The notes under the pieces are model-generated. The model saw only the letters and a list, made by a program, of their open reading frames with translations, had not been told where the DNA came from and ran no database searches. DNA of 64,000 nt from Bacteroidota bacterium. GTDB taxonomy: Bacteria > Bacteroidota > JABWAT01. The position numbers and the translations under genes were made by a program. Each line of letters opens with the position of its first letter. Within the stretch, counting starts at the first letter, position 1. Location of the stretch: positions 20,295 to 84,294 of the forward strand of contig JAIUNL010000020.1 of NCBI GenBank assembly GCA_020161835.1, given 5' to 3'. Positions 8,893 to 17,521 of the stretch are shown in pieces.

Positions 8893-10185
8893 TTACTTCC
8901 GAAGATCGAGCGGAATATAGTTGTTGATTGCTGGTCCGTGATAAATCTGACGTGGACGGTTAATCTTGAAGTCAGGGGCTTCAACCATTTCCTTCCAGTG
9001 AGCCAGCCAGCCCGGCAGACGGCCGATAGCAAACATGACCGTGAACATATTTACGGGAATACCCATTGCTTTAAGAATAATTCCTGAGTAAAAATCAACG
9101 TTCGGATACAACTTCTTGTCAATAAAATATTGATCGCTGAGTGCAGCTTCTTCGAGTTTCTTAGCTATTTCAAGCAAGGGATCTTCAATACCCAGAGCAT
9201 CAAGAACTTCGTTTGCAGATTTTTTGATAATATTGGCACGCGGATCAAAATTTTTGTAAACCCGGTGTCCGAAACCGTACAATCTGAAACCAGAGTCTTT
9301 GTCTTTTGCCTTTTCAACCCACTTTTTTACATTTCCCCCATCATCTCTGATTTGCTCAAGCATTTCAATGACTTCCTGGTTTGCACCGCCATGAAGCGGA
9401 CCCCACAAAGCACCAATACCTGCAGAAATGGTGGCAAAGAGATTTGACTTTGAACTGCCAACGAGGCGAACGGTTGATGTTGAACAATTTTGCTCATGAT
9501 CTGCGTGAAGGACGAAGATCAGATTCAAGGCCTTAACAAGGGTTTCATTAACTTCGTAATGTCTGCTCGGGTGAGCAAACATCATATTCATGAAATTTGC
9601 ACAATAACTGAAATTATCAGTTGGGTAAATGTAAGGTTCGCCAATTGATTTTTTATAAGAATAGGCGGCGATGGTACGCATTTTTGCTAATAACAGCACA
9701 AACATCCGGTACTTTTCTGCTTCGTTCAGGTTGGGTTTTAATGCCCAGGAGTTGTGAATAGAAAGGGTACTGACCATTGATGAAAGAATAGCCATTGGAT
9801 GCGCTGTTGACGGGTATCCGTCAAAAAAGTGCTTCATATCCTCATGAATGTAGCTGTTTTCGGTAAGAGCCTGCGACCATTTTCCAAGTTCTTCTTTATT
9901 GGGAAGTGTACCATAGATGAGCAGGTAAGCAGTTTCAACAAAAGTTGATTGTTCGGCCAGTTGTTCAATCGGGATCCCGCGGTATCTGAGAATGCCAAGT
10001 TCGCCATCCAGATAGGTAATGTTCGAAACTGCGGCTCCGGTATTCATAAAACCAGAATCCATAGTAATATAACCTGTTGAATTGCGTAGTGAGGTTATAT
10101 CAATTGCTTTTTCATTTTCGGTTCCGGTTATAACCGGCAGGTCGTAAGATTTTTCGCCCAGAATAAGCTTTGCGGTATCAGGCAT
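8893..10185 (-). CDS. gltA: Citrate synthase
   Basis: The protein condenses acetyl-CoA with oxaloacetate to give citrate, the entry step of the TCA cycle, in the cytoplasm. Its 430 residues fit the longer bacterial (E. coli GltA-like) type. Conserved segments are present: an N-terminal beta domain, the LRYRGIPIEQLAEQSTF segment, the HADHEQNCSTSTVR block with catalytic His, the GPLHGGANQEV block with the second catalytic His, and GFGHRVYKNFDPRA for substrate binding. It is a single-gene unit with its own terminator. The start at 10,185 gives the expected N terminus. Confidence 0.97.
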   Translation of the reverse strand: MPDTAKLILGEKSYDLPVITGTENEKAIDITSLRNSTGYITMDSGFMNTGAAVSNITYLDGELGILRYRGIPIEQLAEQSTFVETAYLLIYGTLPNKEELGKWSQALTENSYIHEDMKHFFDGYPSTAHPMAILSSMVSTLSIHNSWALKPNLNEAEKYRMFVLLLAKMRTIAAYSYKKSIGEPYIYPTDNFSYCANFMNMMFAHPSRHYEVNETLVKALNLIFVLHADHEQNCSTSTVRLVGSSKSNLFATISAGIGALWGPLHGGANQEVIEMLEQIRDDGGNVKKWVEKAKDKDSGFRLYGFGHRVYKNFDPRANIIKKSANEVLDALGIEDPLLEIAKKLEEAALSDQYFIDKKLYPNVDFYSGIILKAMGIPVNMFTVMFAIGRLPGWLAHWKEMVEAPDFKINRPRQIYHGPAINNYIPLDLRK

Positions 10186-10367
10186 AAGGGTAGAATCCTC
10201 GAATCAAAATGTTAACAGGTAATTGCGATTAGTATTTAAAATATTAAAATCATGAAAAACTGAACAAAAAGAAAGTTCAGACTGACTTTTTTTCACAAAT
10301 AAGAACAATGAACAACTGATGACAACATAAAATTGTAAAAATGCGTTCAAAAAAGGTATAAAAATAA

Positions 10368-10476
10368 AAAGCCGGACTGCGTTGCACAGCCCGGCTTTGA
10401 TCCCGAGTATAAGGTAGGTTTTAGAACGAGGCTTTTTTAGGTGTGATAGCTGCTGTATGTAGATTACCAGCTGCTA
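10368..10476 (-). ncRNA. Predicted small RNA with its own promoter and terminator
   Basis: On the minus strand there is a good FCB-type promoter: TTGATT (10,514-10,509), an 18-base spacer, then TACCTTTG (10,490-10,483). The expected start is near 10,476. About 105 bases later a strong hairpin (10,368-10,398; arms AAAGCCGG and CCGGCTTT, with inner CTG/CAG pairing) runs into a T-rich tract. No real gene lies between. A 19-codon ORF (10,480-10,421, starting MLAAGN and ending KKASF) overlaps, but its ATG lies at or before the predicted transcript start, so translation is doubtful. The 3' part (CGTTCTAA, CCTACC and the TGTGCAA loop) recurs inside the prophage near 49,338-49,380. Confidence 0.5.
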
Positions 10477-10906
10477 GCATTACAAAGGTAACAATGTACG
10501 TGCCAAAAAATCAACTATTATTGATTAGAATGTTCATATAGAAAGAAAAAATATGGACAACATACTGCAAGTCATTGATTATTATGAGTTTAAAGATTGA
10601 TAAAGGTGGTGCCTTCTTTACAGGAGAAGGTTGCATAAAGGTTAGTTTTCCTGTTATGAAAAGCATTTCATTAAAGTTGGGTAAAAACGTAATAATTCAG
10701 CGCTGAGCGCATTACCTTTTTTCCGGAAATGTGTTTTTTTTATATCTGGCATTGGTTTTGTTATTTCCAGGCTAAAATTAGTTTTAAAGTGAAAAATCTC
10801 AGGAAGTCCCGATAACTTCAGATTTGAAATCCAACCAAACGAGACCCTATACTGATTTTCATAAAAAACGGGATAATAATTAATAAGGATTTTGTTCGGG
10901 TTAAAC

Positions 10907-10937
10907 TTGACTAAAATCGCATTTTAGAGTAACTTTA
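10907..10937 (+). promoter_or_regulatory. Promoter of tRNA-Leu
   Basis: TTGACT at 10,907-10,912, a 17-base spacer and TAACTTTA at 10,930-10,937 lie about 14 bases before the mature tRNA. The -7 box matches the Bacteroidota TAnnTTTG pattern at seven of eight positions. Confidence 0.7.
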
Positions 10938-10951
10938 TATTCTCAATATCT

Positions 10952-11035
10952 GCCCAGGTGGTGAAATTGGTAGACACGCTAGATTCAGGGTCTAGTGCCG
11001 GTTCCGGTGTAAGGGTTCGAATCCCTTCTTGGGCA
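10952..11035 (+). tRNA. tRNA-Leu (anticodon CAG)
   Basis: The 84-base gene folds as a class II tRNA. The acceptor stem GCCCAGG pairs with CTTGGGC (one G-T pair). The anticodon stem CTAGA/TCTAG has loop TTCAGGG, giving anticodon CAG. A long variable arm is present (GCCGG...TTCCGGT region), and the T arm is AAGGG-TTCGAAT-CCCTT. CCA is not encoded. It reads leucine CUG codons. Confidence 0.96.
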
Positions 11036-11099
11036 CAACAGGCTGTAAAGCCGCGCACACTAAATGCACGCCTTAACCGTGCATTTTTTTTCTTAATAG

Positions 11100-12203
11100 A
11101 TGACAAAAATCAGGGATGTAATTAAAATATTGGATAGTTGGATTCCGGCAGATATCGGGTGGGACCGAGATAATACCGGATTTCAACTTGGGGATACCGG
11201 ACAGGAAGTCAGAAAAATTCTGCTTTGTCTGGATCTCACGCCTAAGGTACTTGCCGAAGCAATAACCTCAGGAGCCAACCTGATCATTTCACACCATCCG
11301 CTTCTATTTAATCCATTAAAATCAATAAACCCCTCAGACCCCACCGGTCACCTCGTTTTCACCGCGATCCAGAATAACATCACAATTTACTCAGCCCACA
11401 CCAACCTTGATTTCATTTTCGGAGGTGTAAGTACAGTTTTGGCAGAACGGATCGGGCTTACCTCGGTTTCTATCCTGGATGAACAGTACGGACATACACG
11501 CAAGCTTGAAGTTTTTGTTCCTGCAGATTCGGCCGATGTGGTTTTTCATGCTCTTTCTGATGCAGGGGCCGGTGAAATTGGAAATTATACACACTGTTCT
11601 TTCAGAAGCAGGGGCGAAGGTTCATTTCTTGGAAATGAGTCGAGTCACCCGGTTACGGGTACAGCAGGGCAGTTTGAAAAAGTTGAAGAAATAAAACTGG
11701 AAATGGTTTTTCCGAAATGGAAAGAAAAACAGGTACTTTCTGCACTTAAAAAGTCTCACCCGTATGAAGAAATTGCCTTTAACCTGATTACGCTGGCTAA
11801 TTCGTCAAGTCAGTATGGTGCGGGGGCGTGGGGAACGCTGGAGTCACCAATCCGGCTCAAAGATTTTATAACCTCAATAAGCAACCTTCTCGGATCACAG
11901 GGAATCAGATATTCGGGTGATCCTGAACAAACTGTCAGCAAAGTTGCGGTTTGCGGTGGTGCAGGAGCTGATCTGATTTCGAAGGCGGCGAAACTCCCGG
12001 TTGATTGTCTTGTCACTGCAGATATTCGTTACCATCAGTTTTTTTATTCAACACCCAATTTTTCAATTGTAGATGCCGGTCATTTTGAAACTGAAGTTGT
12101 GGTTCTGGATGCCGTTAAAGCAAAAATCAACCTTGAATTCCCCGGAATTCCGGTCGAAAAAACAAAGATTATTACAAATCCGATTCAATATCATAATAAA
12201 TAA
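11100..12203 (+). CDS. NIF3-like dinuclear metal-centre protein
   Basis: At 367 residues this is the long, YqfO-type form of the NIF3/DUF34 family, with a PII-like domain inserted in the middle (about 130-230). Metal ligands visible are the two His of SHHPLLF near residue 65, His and Asp in SAHTNLDF, and His-Glu in DAGHFETE near residue 330. The proteins form hexameric toroids with two metal ions per subunit. Proposed roles range from GTP cyclohydrolase-like activity to metal insertion, and none is settled. It is followed 15 bases later by the zinc-ribbon gene, a pairing seen in many bacteria. Confidence 0.92.
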   Translation: MTKIRDVIKILDSWIPADIGWDRDNTGFQLGDTGQEVRKILLCLDLTPKVLAEAITSGANLIISHHPLLFNPLKSINPSDPTGHLVFTAIQNNITIYSAHTNLDFIFGGVSTVLAERIGLTSVSILDEQYGHTRKLEVFVPADSADVVFHALSDAGAGEIGNYTHCSFRSRGEGSFLGNESSHPVTGTAGQFEKVEEIKLEMVFPKWKEKQVLSALKKSHPYEEIAFNLITLANSSSQYGAGAWGTLESPIRLKDFITSISNLLGSQGIRYSGDPEQTVSKVAVCGGAGADLISKAAKLPVDCLVTADIRYHQFFYSTPNFSIVDAGHFETEVVVLDAVKAKINLEFPGIPVEKTKIITNPIQYHNK

Positions 12204-12218
12204 AGGGGAGACAATTAC

Positions 12219-12959
12219 GTGGAAAACCTGAAAACCCTGGTACTTCTGCAAAGGCTCGATCAGCAGCTTGACGAACTCAATTTTCTGAGAGGCGATTTAC
12301 CTGACCAGATTGAAGACATTGAAGCTGAACTTGAAGGAATTAAAAGCACTGTTGTTAGTGCAGAAAAATTTCTGAAAGAAGCTGATGGTCAAATTGATGT
12401 GATTCGTATTGAGATTGAAGCATCCAAAGAAAAAACTGCCAAATATAAAGCTCAGCAGTTTGAAGTGAGAAACAACAGAGAATATGATGCATTGACCAAG
12501 GAAATGGATTCCATGGCCAAACATGCAGAAGAATTAGAAAAGAAAATTGAGTCCATAAAGGCACAGAAGGAAGAGTCAGCAAAAGTGAATCTGGTTGCTG
12601 ACCCCAAAATCAAGCATCTTGAACAAGAGCTGAAAGACCGCAAGGCTCAGCTTGAAGACATTACACGTGATACTCTTGATGAAGAACGGATTTTACTTTC
12701 TGACCGCAAGAAACTGACTGAAAAGACTGACAAAAAAATGATTGATCAGTACGAGCGGATTCGTTCAGCCCGTGACGGAAAAGTGGTTGTTAAAATTCAA
12801 CGTGGTGCCTGCGGAGGTTGTTTTAAAGTTATACCGCTGCAACGTCAGGCAGAGATTAAAAAGGGCGTCCGCGTTTTCCATTGTGAGCATTGTGGCCGGA
12901 TAATCGTTTCAGAAATTTATTTTGACGAAATAATGGCAGGCGCAGCTGCTGTAAAATAA
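12219..12959 (+). CDS. Zinc-ribbon coiled-coil protein (C4-type, DUF164/CdsZ-like)
   Basis: This 246-residue protein is a long, highly charged coiled coil (residues 5-185). A C-terminal zinc ribbon has two Cys pairs, CGGC in GACGGCFKVIP and CEHC in FHCEHCGRII. The start is GTG at 12,219, placed by the purine-rich AAAGGGGAG just upstream. The family (C4-type zinc-ribbon, related to CdsZ and HP0958) has been linked to RNA or nucleic acid binding and to flagellar or division roles in particular species, but a general function is not known. It is probably co-transcribed with the NIF3 gene. Confidence 0.9.
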   Translation: MENLKTLVLLQRLDQQLDELNFLRGDLPDQIEDIEAELEGIKSTVVSAEKFLKEADGQIDVIRIEIEASKEKTAKYKAQQFEVRNNREYDALTKEMDSMAKHAEELEKKIESIKAQKEESAKVNLVADPKIKHLEQELKDRKAQLEDITRDTLDEERILLSDRKKLTEKTDKKMIDQYERIRSARDGKVVVKIQRGACGGCFKVIPLQRQAEIKKGVRVFHCEHCGRIIVSEIYFDEIMAGAAAVK

Positions 12960-13043
12960 TAAAACTGTGATTTCAGTATCAGCATAACGGGTTGGATGGT
13001 GAGGCTTGGCGGCGAATTTACTGTTATTACAGGTAAGAAAGTG

Positions 13044-13051
13044 TATTTTTG
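13044..13051 (+). promoter_or_regulatory. -7 box of the rnpB promoter
   Basis: TATTTTTG is an exact match to TAnnTTTG and lies five bases before the predicted 5' end of the RNase P RNA. The upstream box is less clear. Confidence 0.6.
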
Positions 13052-13055
13052 CAAC

Positions 13056-13440
13056 CGGAAGTGCGCCGGGTAATCGCTCTCCCGGTAAAATGGGGGGGAG
13101 GAAAGTCCGAACTTCGCAGAGCATGCTGCCCGGATAACGTCCGGGAGGCGGTGACGCCATGGAAAGTGCCACAGAGAACAGACCGCCACGATGAAAATCG
13201 GGGTAAGGGTGAAACGGCGGTGTAAGAGACCACCAGTGAGTGTGGTAACACATTCAGCTTGGTAAACCCCAGCAGGAGCAAGGCCATGTAGGAAGACAAT
13301 AGGGCTGCTCGTCCGTGTCTTCGGGTAGGCCGCTTGAATCCGGTAGCAATACCGTGAACAGATCAATGATTACCGAACCTGCCGGCCGGTGGCAAACAAC
13401 CGGCAGGGTGAACAAAATTCGGCTTACAGGTGCACTTCCG
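13056..13440 (+). ncRNA. rnpB: RNase P RNA (bacterial type A)
   Basis: This is the catalytic RNA that removes 5' leaders from pre-tRNAs. The ends pair perfectly (CGGAAGTGC at 13,056-13,064 with GCACTTCCG at 13,432-13,440; P1). The universally conserved core blocks are present: GAGGAAAGTCCGAAC near 13,098, the ACAGA...CC segment near 13,170, GGTAAGGGTGAAACGG near 13,203, CCCAGCAGGAGCAAGG near 13,267, and ATTCGGCTTACA near 13,417. Length (385) and layout fit type A. No protein gene lies on the opposite strand here; open frames there are chance. Confidence 0.96.
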
Positions 13441-13450
13441 TCTGCCTTAT

Positions 13451-14071
13451 TTAAAAGCTTACAGAAACCAGATTAACCATCGGAACCGTTTCAACAACAG
13501 GTCCGGCTGGAGATTGAGTCATTGACATTCTGATGTCAGGTGAAAAACTGCTCAGAGTGAATCCATCGCCCTGATACTGAATCATTGCAGAATTGTTTTT
13601 TCCTGGCTGAGCCAGCACAACTGCATCAACAACTCCAAAAAGCATTCCCGTCCAAACGCCATATCCGTAGCCATAGCCCATACTTTTCAGAAAACCTGCA
13701 TCTGAACTGATCAGGCCAACTGCTGCACCAAGCATAGCCCCGATTGCACCACCGTATAATGCATCCATGGTCACAATCTGCATTGAGGTCCCGGATGATG
13801 TGATAGACCCGTTACGGTAAGGATTACCATTGTGCAGATAAAGGTAAGAATCATAACCTCCCATACCAGCACCAACTAAAATTCCGGCGCCGATACTACC
13901 GCCCAGACCTGATAAATTATCTGTACCGGCAATAGCTGCACTTCCCGTCCAGAGAAGTCCGCCCAGACCAGCACCATAAAAAGTATCGGTTGCGAGCAGT
14001 TTGAGAACCTGACCGTTAGAAGCTGAGCTCAGCATTCCGGCAAAAAGCAGAGAAAAAAGTACACGTTTCAT
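13451..14071 (-). CDS. Glycine-rich exported or membrane protein, unknown function
   Basis: This 206-residue protein has an N-terminal signal peptide (MKRVLFSLLFAGMLSS, cleavage near ASNGQ). It then has several Gly/Ala-rich hydrophobic segments (GGLLWTGSAAIAG, GAGILVGAGMGG, GGAIGAMLGAAVGLI, GVWTGMLFGVVDAVV) that look like closely packed helices of a glycine-zipper type. I recognise no named family. It is divergent from the flavoprotein gene and ends 10 bases from rnpB. An envelope location is likely. Confidence 0.7.
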   Translation of the reverse strand: MKRVLFSLLFAGMLSSASNGQVLKLLATDTFYGAGLGGLLWTGSAAIAGTDNLSGLGGSIGAGILVGAGMGGYDSYLYLHNGNPYRNGSITSSGTSMQIVTMDALYGGAIGAMLGAAVGLISSDAGFLKSMGYGYGYGVWTGMLFGVVDAVVLAQPGKNNSAMIQYQGDGFTLSSFSPDIRMSMTQSPAGPVVETVPMVNLVSVSF

Positions 14072-14196
14072 TTTCGAATCCTTTAAATATGATAATTTTG
14101 ACTGTTGTTCGCTCGTGGTTAAGTAACGTTCAATGTAAAATTAAGTTTCAGAATGTCTGTAAAGTTACGAATAACTAAGTACAGAATGGTCTGATA

Positions 14197-14227
14197 TTGA
14201 TATTTAATGCCTGACTTTCTAAGTTTA
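14197..14227 (+). promoter_or_regulatory. Promoter of the flavoprotein-adaptor-permease-TolC operon
   Basis: TTGATA (14,197-14,202), a 17-base spacer and TAAGTTTA (14,220-14,227) fit the host promoter type and lie 32 bases before the start codon at 14,260. Confidence 0.6.
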
Positions 14228-14259
14228 CCCAAATTAATCGCAATAACCTACAAAAAACC

Positions 14260-14877
14260 ATGATTCTTGACCCCAAATTACTTTCTCAGCAGGAAAATTA
14301 TAAAATTCTGACCGGCAGCATTTTGCCCAGACCGATTGCATTTGTTTCAAGTATGGATGAGAATGGGGCATCAAATCTGGCTCCATTTTCTTTTTTTACA
14401 ATTGCAGCTACTGTTCCGCCAACGTTGGTTTTCTGTCCGCTGAGACGGGGACCAAAGGGAGAAAGAAAGGATACGCTGAACAATATTGAAAAAACCGGTG
14501 AGTATGTAGTCAATATTGTGAGTGAAGACTTTGCAGAAGCCATGAATTCGACATCCGCAGACTTTCCGCCGGAAACAGATGAATTTGAAATTTCCGGATT
14601 AACACCTGCAGAATCTAAATTGGTCAAACCCAACCGTGTTCTCGAGTCTCCGGTTTCATTCGAATGTAAACTGAAGGCAATTGTTCCGGCTGGAACTGAC
14701 GGACCCGGCGGCGGAAACATTATAATCGGAGAAGTTGTGATGATGCACATCCGGGATGAAGTGATTGAAAACTTCCGCATCGACCTGAAAAAAATAAGTC
14801 CGCTTGGCCGGCTTGCAGGGAATTTTTATTGCCGGGTTACCGATTTGTTTGAAATTACCCGTCCGGAGACAAAATGA
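14260..14877 (+). CDS. Flavin reductase-like FMN-binding protein
   Basis: The 205-residue protein belongs to the flavin reductase/DIM6-NTAB group with a split-barrel FMN-binding fold. Typical features are PRPIAFVSSMDENG at residues 24-37, then NLAPFSFFTIAA, LVFCPLRR, and the later EFEISGLTP block. Members reduce flavins or use bound FMN in oxidoreduction; the physiological partner cannot be told. The last four bases overlap the start of the export adaptor, so the gene is translationally coupled to an unrelated-looking transport operon. Confidence 0.88.
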   Translation: MILDPKLLSQQENYKILTGSILPRPIAFVSSMDENGASNLAPFSFFTIAATVPPTLVFCPLRRGPKGERKDTLNNIEKTGEYVVNIVSEDFAEAMNSTSADFPPETDEFEISGLTPAESKLVKPNRVLESPVSFECKLKAIVPAGTDGPGGGNIIIGEVVMMHIRDEVIENFRIDLKKISPLGRLAGNFYCRVTDLFEITRPETK

Positions 14878-16166
14878 ACGCACTGAAAGTTTTATTCTCA
14901 TCTTTCCTGGCAACGGTGAAGCCGGGTTTTATGGCCTGGTGGAATCATCCGGTAAAAAAATGGTATATCATCGGAATTGGTTCTGCACTGATTTTACTGC
15001 TTTCATGGCCATTTTTTACAACCGATGAGACTGTAATTCTGACTGCATCCGTACAGGAAGGTGAATTTCGGGTTTCAGTAACTGAACCGGGAGAAATCAG
15101 AGCAGCGAACGCAAATACGGTTTTAACGCCACGGGTTGGATGGGGAGCAATGACACTCACCTATCTCGTACCAGAAGGCACAACGGTTAATGAAGGTGAC
15201 GTGGTTGCCATTTTTGAACCCGGCGAAACTCTGAAACGCCAACAGGATAATGAAAGTCAGCTGAATATTTTAAAAGCTGACATGGAAAAGGCAATTGCTC
15301 AGGATCAATCAAACCGGGAAGATGCTCAGGCCAATCTTGAAAGTCAGATTCTGGCTTTTGAACTTTCGAAACTGCAGCTTGAAAGGTCGAAGTTTGATGC
15401 CGAAATGGAAAGACGTTCTGCCGGATTGAAGTATCAGCAGGATTCCATTTCACTTTCACGGGCCAGGCAAAGTTTGAAATCAAAACAAATTGTGGGCCAG
15501 TCTGATCTTTCACAGATCAAATTGAAAATTGAACAGGCCCAGAATGCCTTAACCAGTTCAACCAAGGAACTTGAAAAACTAACGATCAAGGCCCCGATTC
15601 CCGGATTGGTTGTCTATGAACAAAACTGGTCAACTGACCGGAAAATTGAAAAGGGAAGTCAGCTTTGGCCGAATCAACCCATTATGCAATTGCCCGATCT
15701 GAGTTCTATGCAGTCAACCACACAAATCAATGAAGTTGATATCTCGAGAATAAAAAAAGGCCAGAAAGTTATCATCAAACTTGATGCGTTTCCGCAATTT
15801 TCTTACAACGGTGATGTGGTTGATGTGGCTTCGGTTGGGAAGTCAAAAGGAAATAATTCAAGTGCTAAGGTTTTTGATGTAGTCATCAGCATTGCAAAAC
15901 AGGATTCGGTTATGAAGCCTGGGATGACCACATCAAACGAAATTATTATCGAAACATTGAAGACAGTAAAATTTGTCCCGATTGAATCTGTTTTTGAAGA
16001 AGACGGTAAATTTTATGCCTTCCTGAAAACGGCTTTTGGGTTCAGTAAAACTGAAGTAAAAACAGGGTCAAAAAATGACAATTTTATTGTGATTACTGAC
16101 GGACTTTCAGAAGGGGATGAAGTGGCATTGAGCAATCCGGAATTGTCTGTAAGCTTGCCTAACTGA
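14874..16166 (+). CDS. HlyD/MacA-type periplasmic adaptor (second cluster)
   Basis: The protein has 430 residues: an N-terminal cytoplasmic stretch with one membrane helix (about 38-53), a lipoyl-like half-motif around LVPEGTTVNEGDVVAIFEPGE, a long coiled coil at about 125-240, the second lipoyl half (KAPIPGLVVY), and beta-barrel domains. In the known systems such proteins link an inner-membrane MacB-type pump to TolC. The next gene is a MacB-type permease one base away. No ATPase gene is in this cluster. Confidence 0.9.
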   Translation: MNALKVLFSSFLATVKPGFMAWWNHPVKKWYIIGIGSALILLLSWPFFTTDETVILTASVQEGEFRVSVTEPGEIRAANANTVLTPRVGWGAMTLTYLVPEGTTVNEGDVVAIFEPGETLKRQQDNESQLNILKADMEKAIAQDQSNREDAQANLESQILAFELSKLQLERSKFDAEMERRSAGLKYQQDSISLSRARQSLKSKQIVGQSDLSQIKLKIEQAQNALTSSTKELEKLTIKAPIPGLVVYEQNWSTDRKIEKGSQLWPNQPIMQLPDLSSMQSTTQINEVDISRIKKGQKVIIKLDAFPQFSYNGDVVDVASVGKSKGNNSSAKVFDVVISIAKQDSVMKPGMTTSNEIIIETLKTVKFVPIESVFEEDGKFYAFLKTAFGFSKTEVKTGSKNDNFIVITDGLSEGDEVALSNPELSVSLPN

Positions 16167-16167
16167 T

Positions 16168-17475
16168 ATGCATATTCAGGAAAGTTTACAAGTTGGGGTT
16201 GATGCTCTTTCAGCCAATGCACTCAGATCAATGCTTACGATTCTGGGAATTGTATTTGGTGTTGGGGCTGTGATTGCCATGCTGGCCATTGGTGAAGGTG
16301 CCCAGCAGGAAATCATGAAACAGCTTGCTCTGACAGGGGTGAATAATATCATCATCAGAAACAAAGTTGAACAACCGGCTGAAGGTGATGAAAAAAACAA
16401 AACGGCTAATTTTTCGGCTGGTTTGACTCTTGATGACATGGAAACCCTCAGAAAACTCATTCCCGGTATTACACGTGTCACACCCGAAATTGAATCAGAT
16501 TATGAGGCTATTTACAGGCTAAGCCATGGTCGGGTAAAGCTGGTTGGAACCGGACCAGATTACGCAGCCATGTTTAATCTGAGATTGACAAACGGGCGAT
16601 TTTTCAGTCAGGAGCATATCAAAAATTCGGCTCCGGTTGCCGTGATTGGTGAAGATGTCAGGAAAAAATTATTCAAAACCGAAAATCCGATTGGAAAAAA
16701 ATTAAAAGTTGGTGAAGTCTGGCTTGAAGTTATTGGCGTTGTTGCTCCGGCCGCAGTTGAGAAAAAAGGAGAAGAGTCTCAGAATCTGGGGGTTAGAAAT
16801 GCCACACTTGATGTGTACACCCCTGTAACTTCTTTTCTGCTCCGGTTTAAGAATCCAGCTATAAAAACCGAAAGTTCCCAGCGCCGCAATCGTGGTGTTA
16901 CTGAAGTCAGAACAGAAATGGCGGAAACCCAGCTGAGTAAAATTACGATTCAGGTTAAATCCGCAGATATGCTGAAACCAGTCAGAGATCTGGTTGAACG
17001 GATAATGAAACGGTTGCATTATAAACAGGCAGATTTTGAAATTATTGTTCCGCTTGAACTCATCAACCAGCAACAAAAAACAAAACAGATTTTCAATATT
17101 GTTCTTGGGGCAATCGGCGGAATTTCTCTTTTGGTTGGCGGAATCGGGATTATGAATATCATGCTGGCTTCGGTAACTGAAAGAACCAAGGAAATCGGGA
17201 TCCGCCGGGCAATCGGGGCAACCCGGAAAAATATTGTGGAACAGTTTCTTATCGAAGCCTTGGTTTTGTGTCTGGTCGGCGGCATTATGGGAATCCTGTT
17301 TGGTTACCTGATTGCCATTCTGATTTCGGTTTATGCCGGTATTGAAACAGATGTGACCATGATTTCAATTTTTATATCCTTCTCGGTTGCCTGTTTGACC
17401 GGAGTGGTTTTTGGCTGGTATCCGGCGAAAATGGCAGCAGAAAAAGATCCGGTAGAGAGTCTGCGATATGAATAA
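16168..17475 (+). CDS. MacB-type ABC transporter permease (second cluster)
   Basis: The 435-residue protein has one N-terminal helix (LTILGIVFGVGAVIAML), a periplasmic core domain, and three C-terminal helices with GIGIMNIMLASVTERTKEIGIRR. It ends in DPVESLRYE. It has no ATPase domain, and no ATPase is encoded next to it, so it must use a subunit encoded elsewhere (perhaps the one at 5,443). A Gly-Glu-Glu rich loop near 195-215 in the periplasmic domain is an extra insertion relative to the permeases at 6,153 and 7,375. Confidence 0.92.
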   Translation: MHIQESLQVGVDALSANALRSMLTILGIVFGVGAVIAMLAIGEGAQQEIMKQLALTGVNNIIIRNKVEQPAEGDEKNKTANFSAGLTLDDMETLRKLIPGITRVTPEIESDYEAIYRLSHGRVKLVGTGPDYAAMFNLRLTNGRFFSQEHIKNSAPVAVIGEDVRKKLFKTENPIGKKLKVGEVWLEVIGVVAPAAVEKKGEESQNLGVRNATLDVYTPVTSFLLRFKNPAIKTESSQRRNRGVTEVRTEMAETQLSKITIQVKSADMLKPVRDLVERIMKRLHYKQADFEIIVPLELINQQQKTKQIFNIVLGAIGGISLLVGGIGIMNIMLASVTERTKEIGIRRAIGATRKNIVEQFLIEALVLCLVGGIMGILFGYLIAILISVYAGIETDVTMISIFISFSVACLTGVVFGWYPAKMAAEKDPVESLRYE

Positions 17476-17521
17476 ATTACGGGTCACAGATTACGGGTTA
17501 CGGGGAAAAAGGCTTACATCC

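Noticed and set aside
10421..10480. 19-residue peptide gene inside the small-RNA region
   Set aside because: Its ATG is only 3 bases from the -7 box, so the transcript probably starts inside the ORF. Kept as part of the small-RNA finding only.
12909..13366. Open frames on the minus strand over the RNase P RNA
   Set aside because: They overlap the well-supported rnpB gene, have no ribosome site and look like translated structured RNA.
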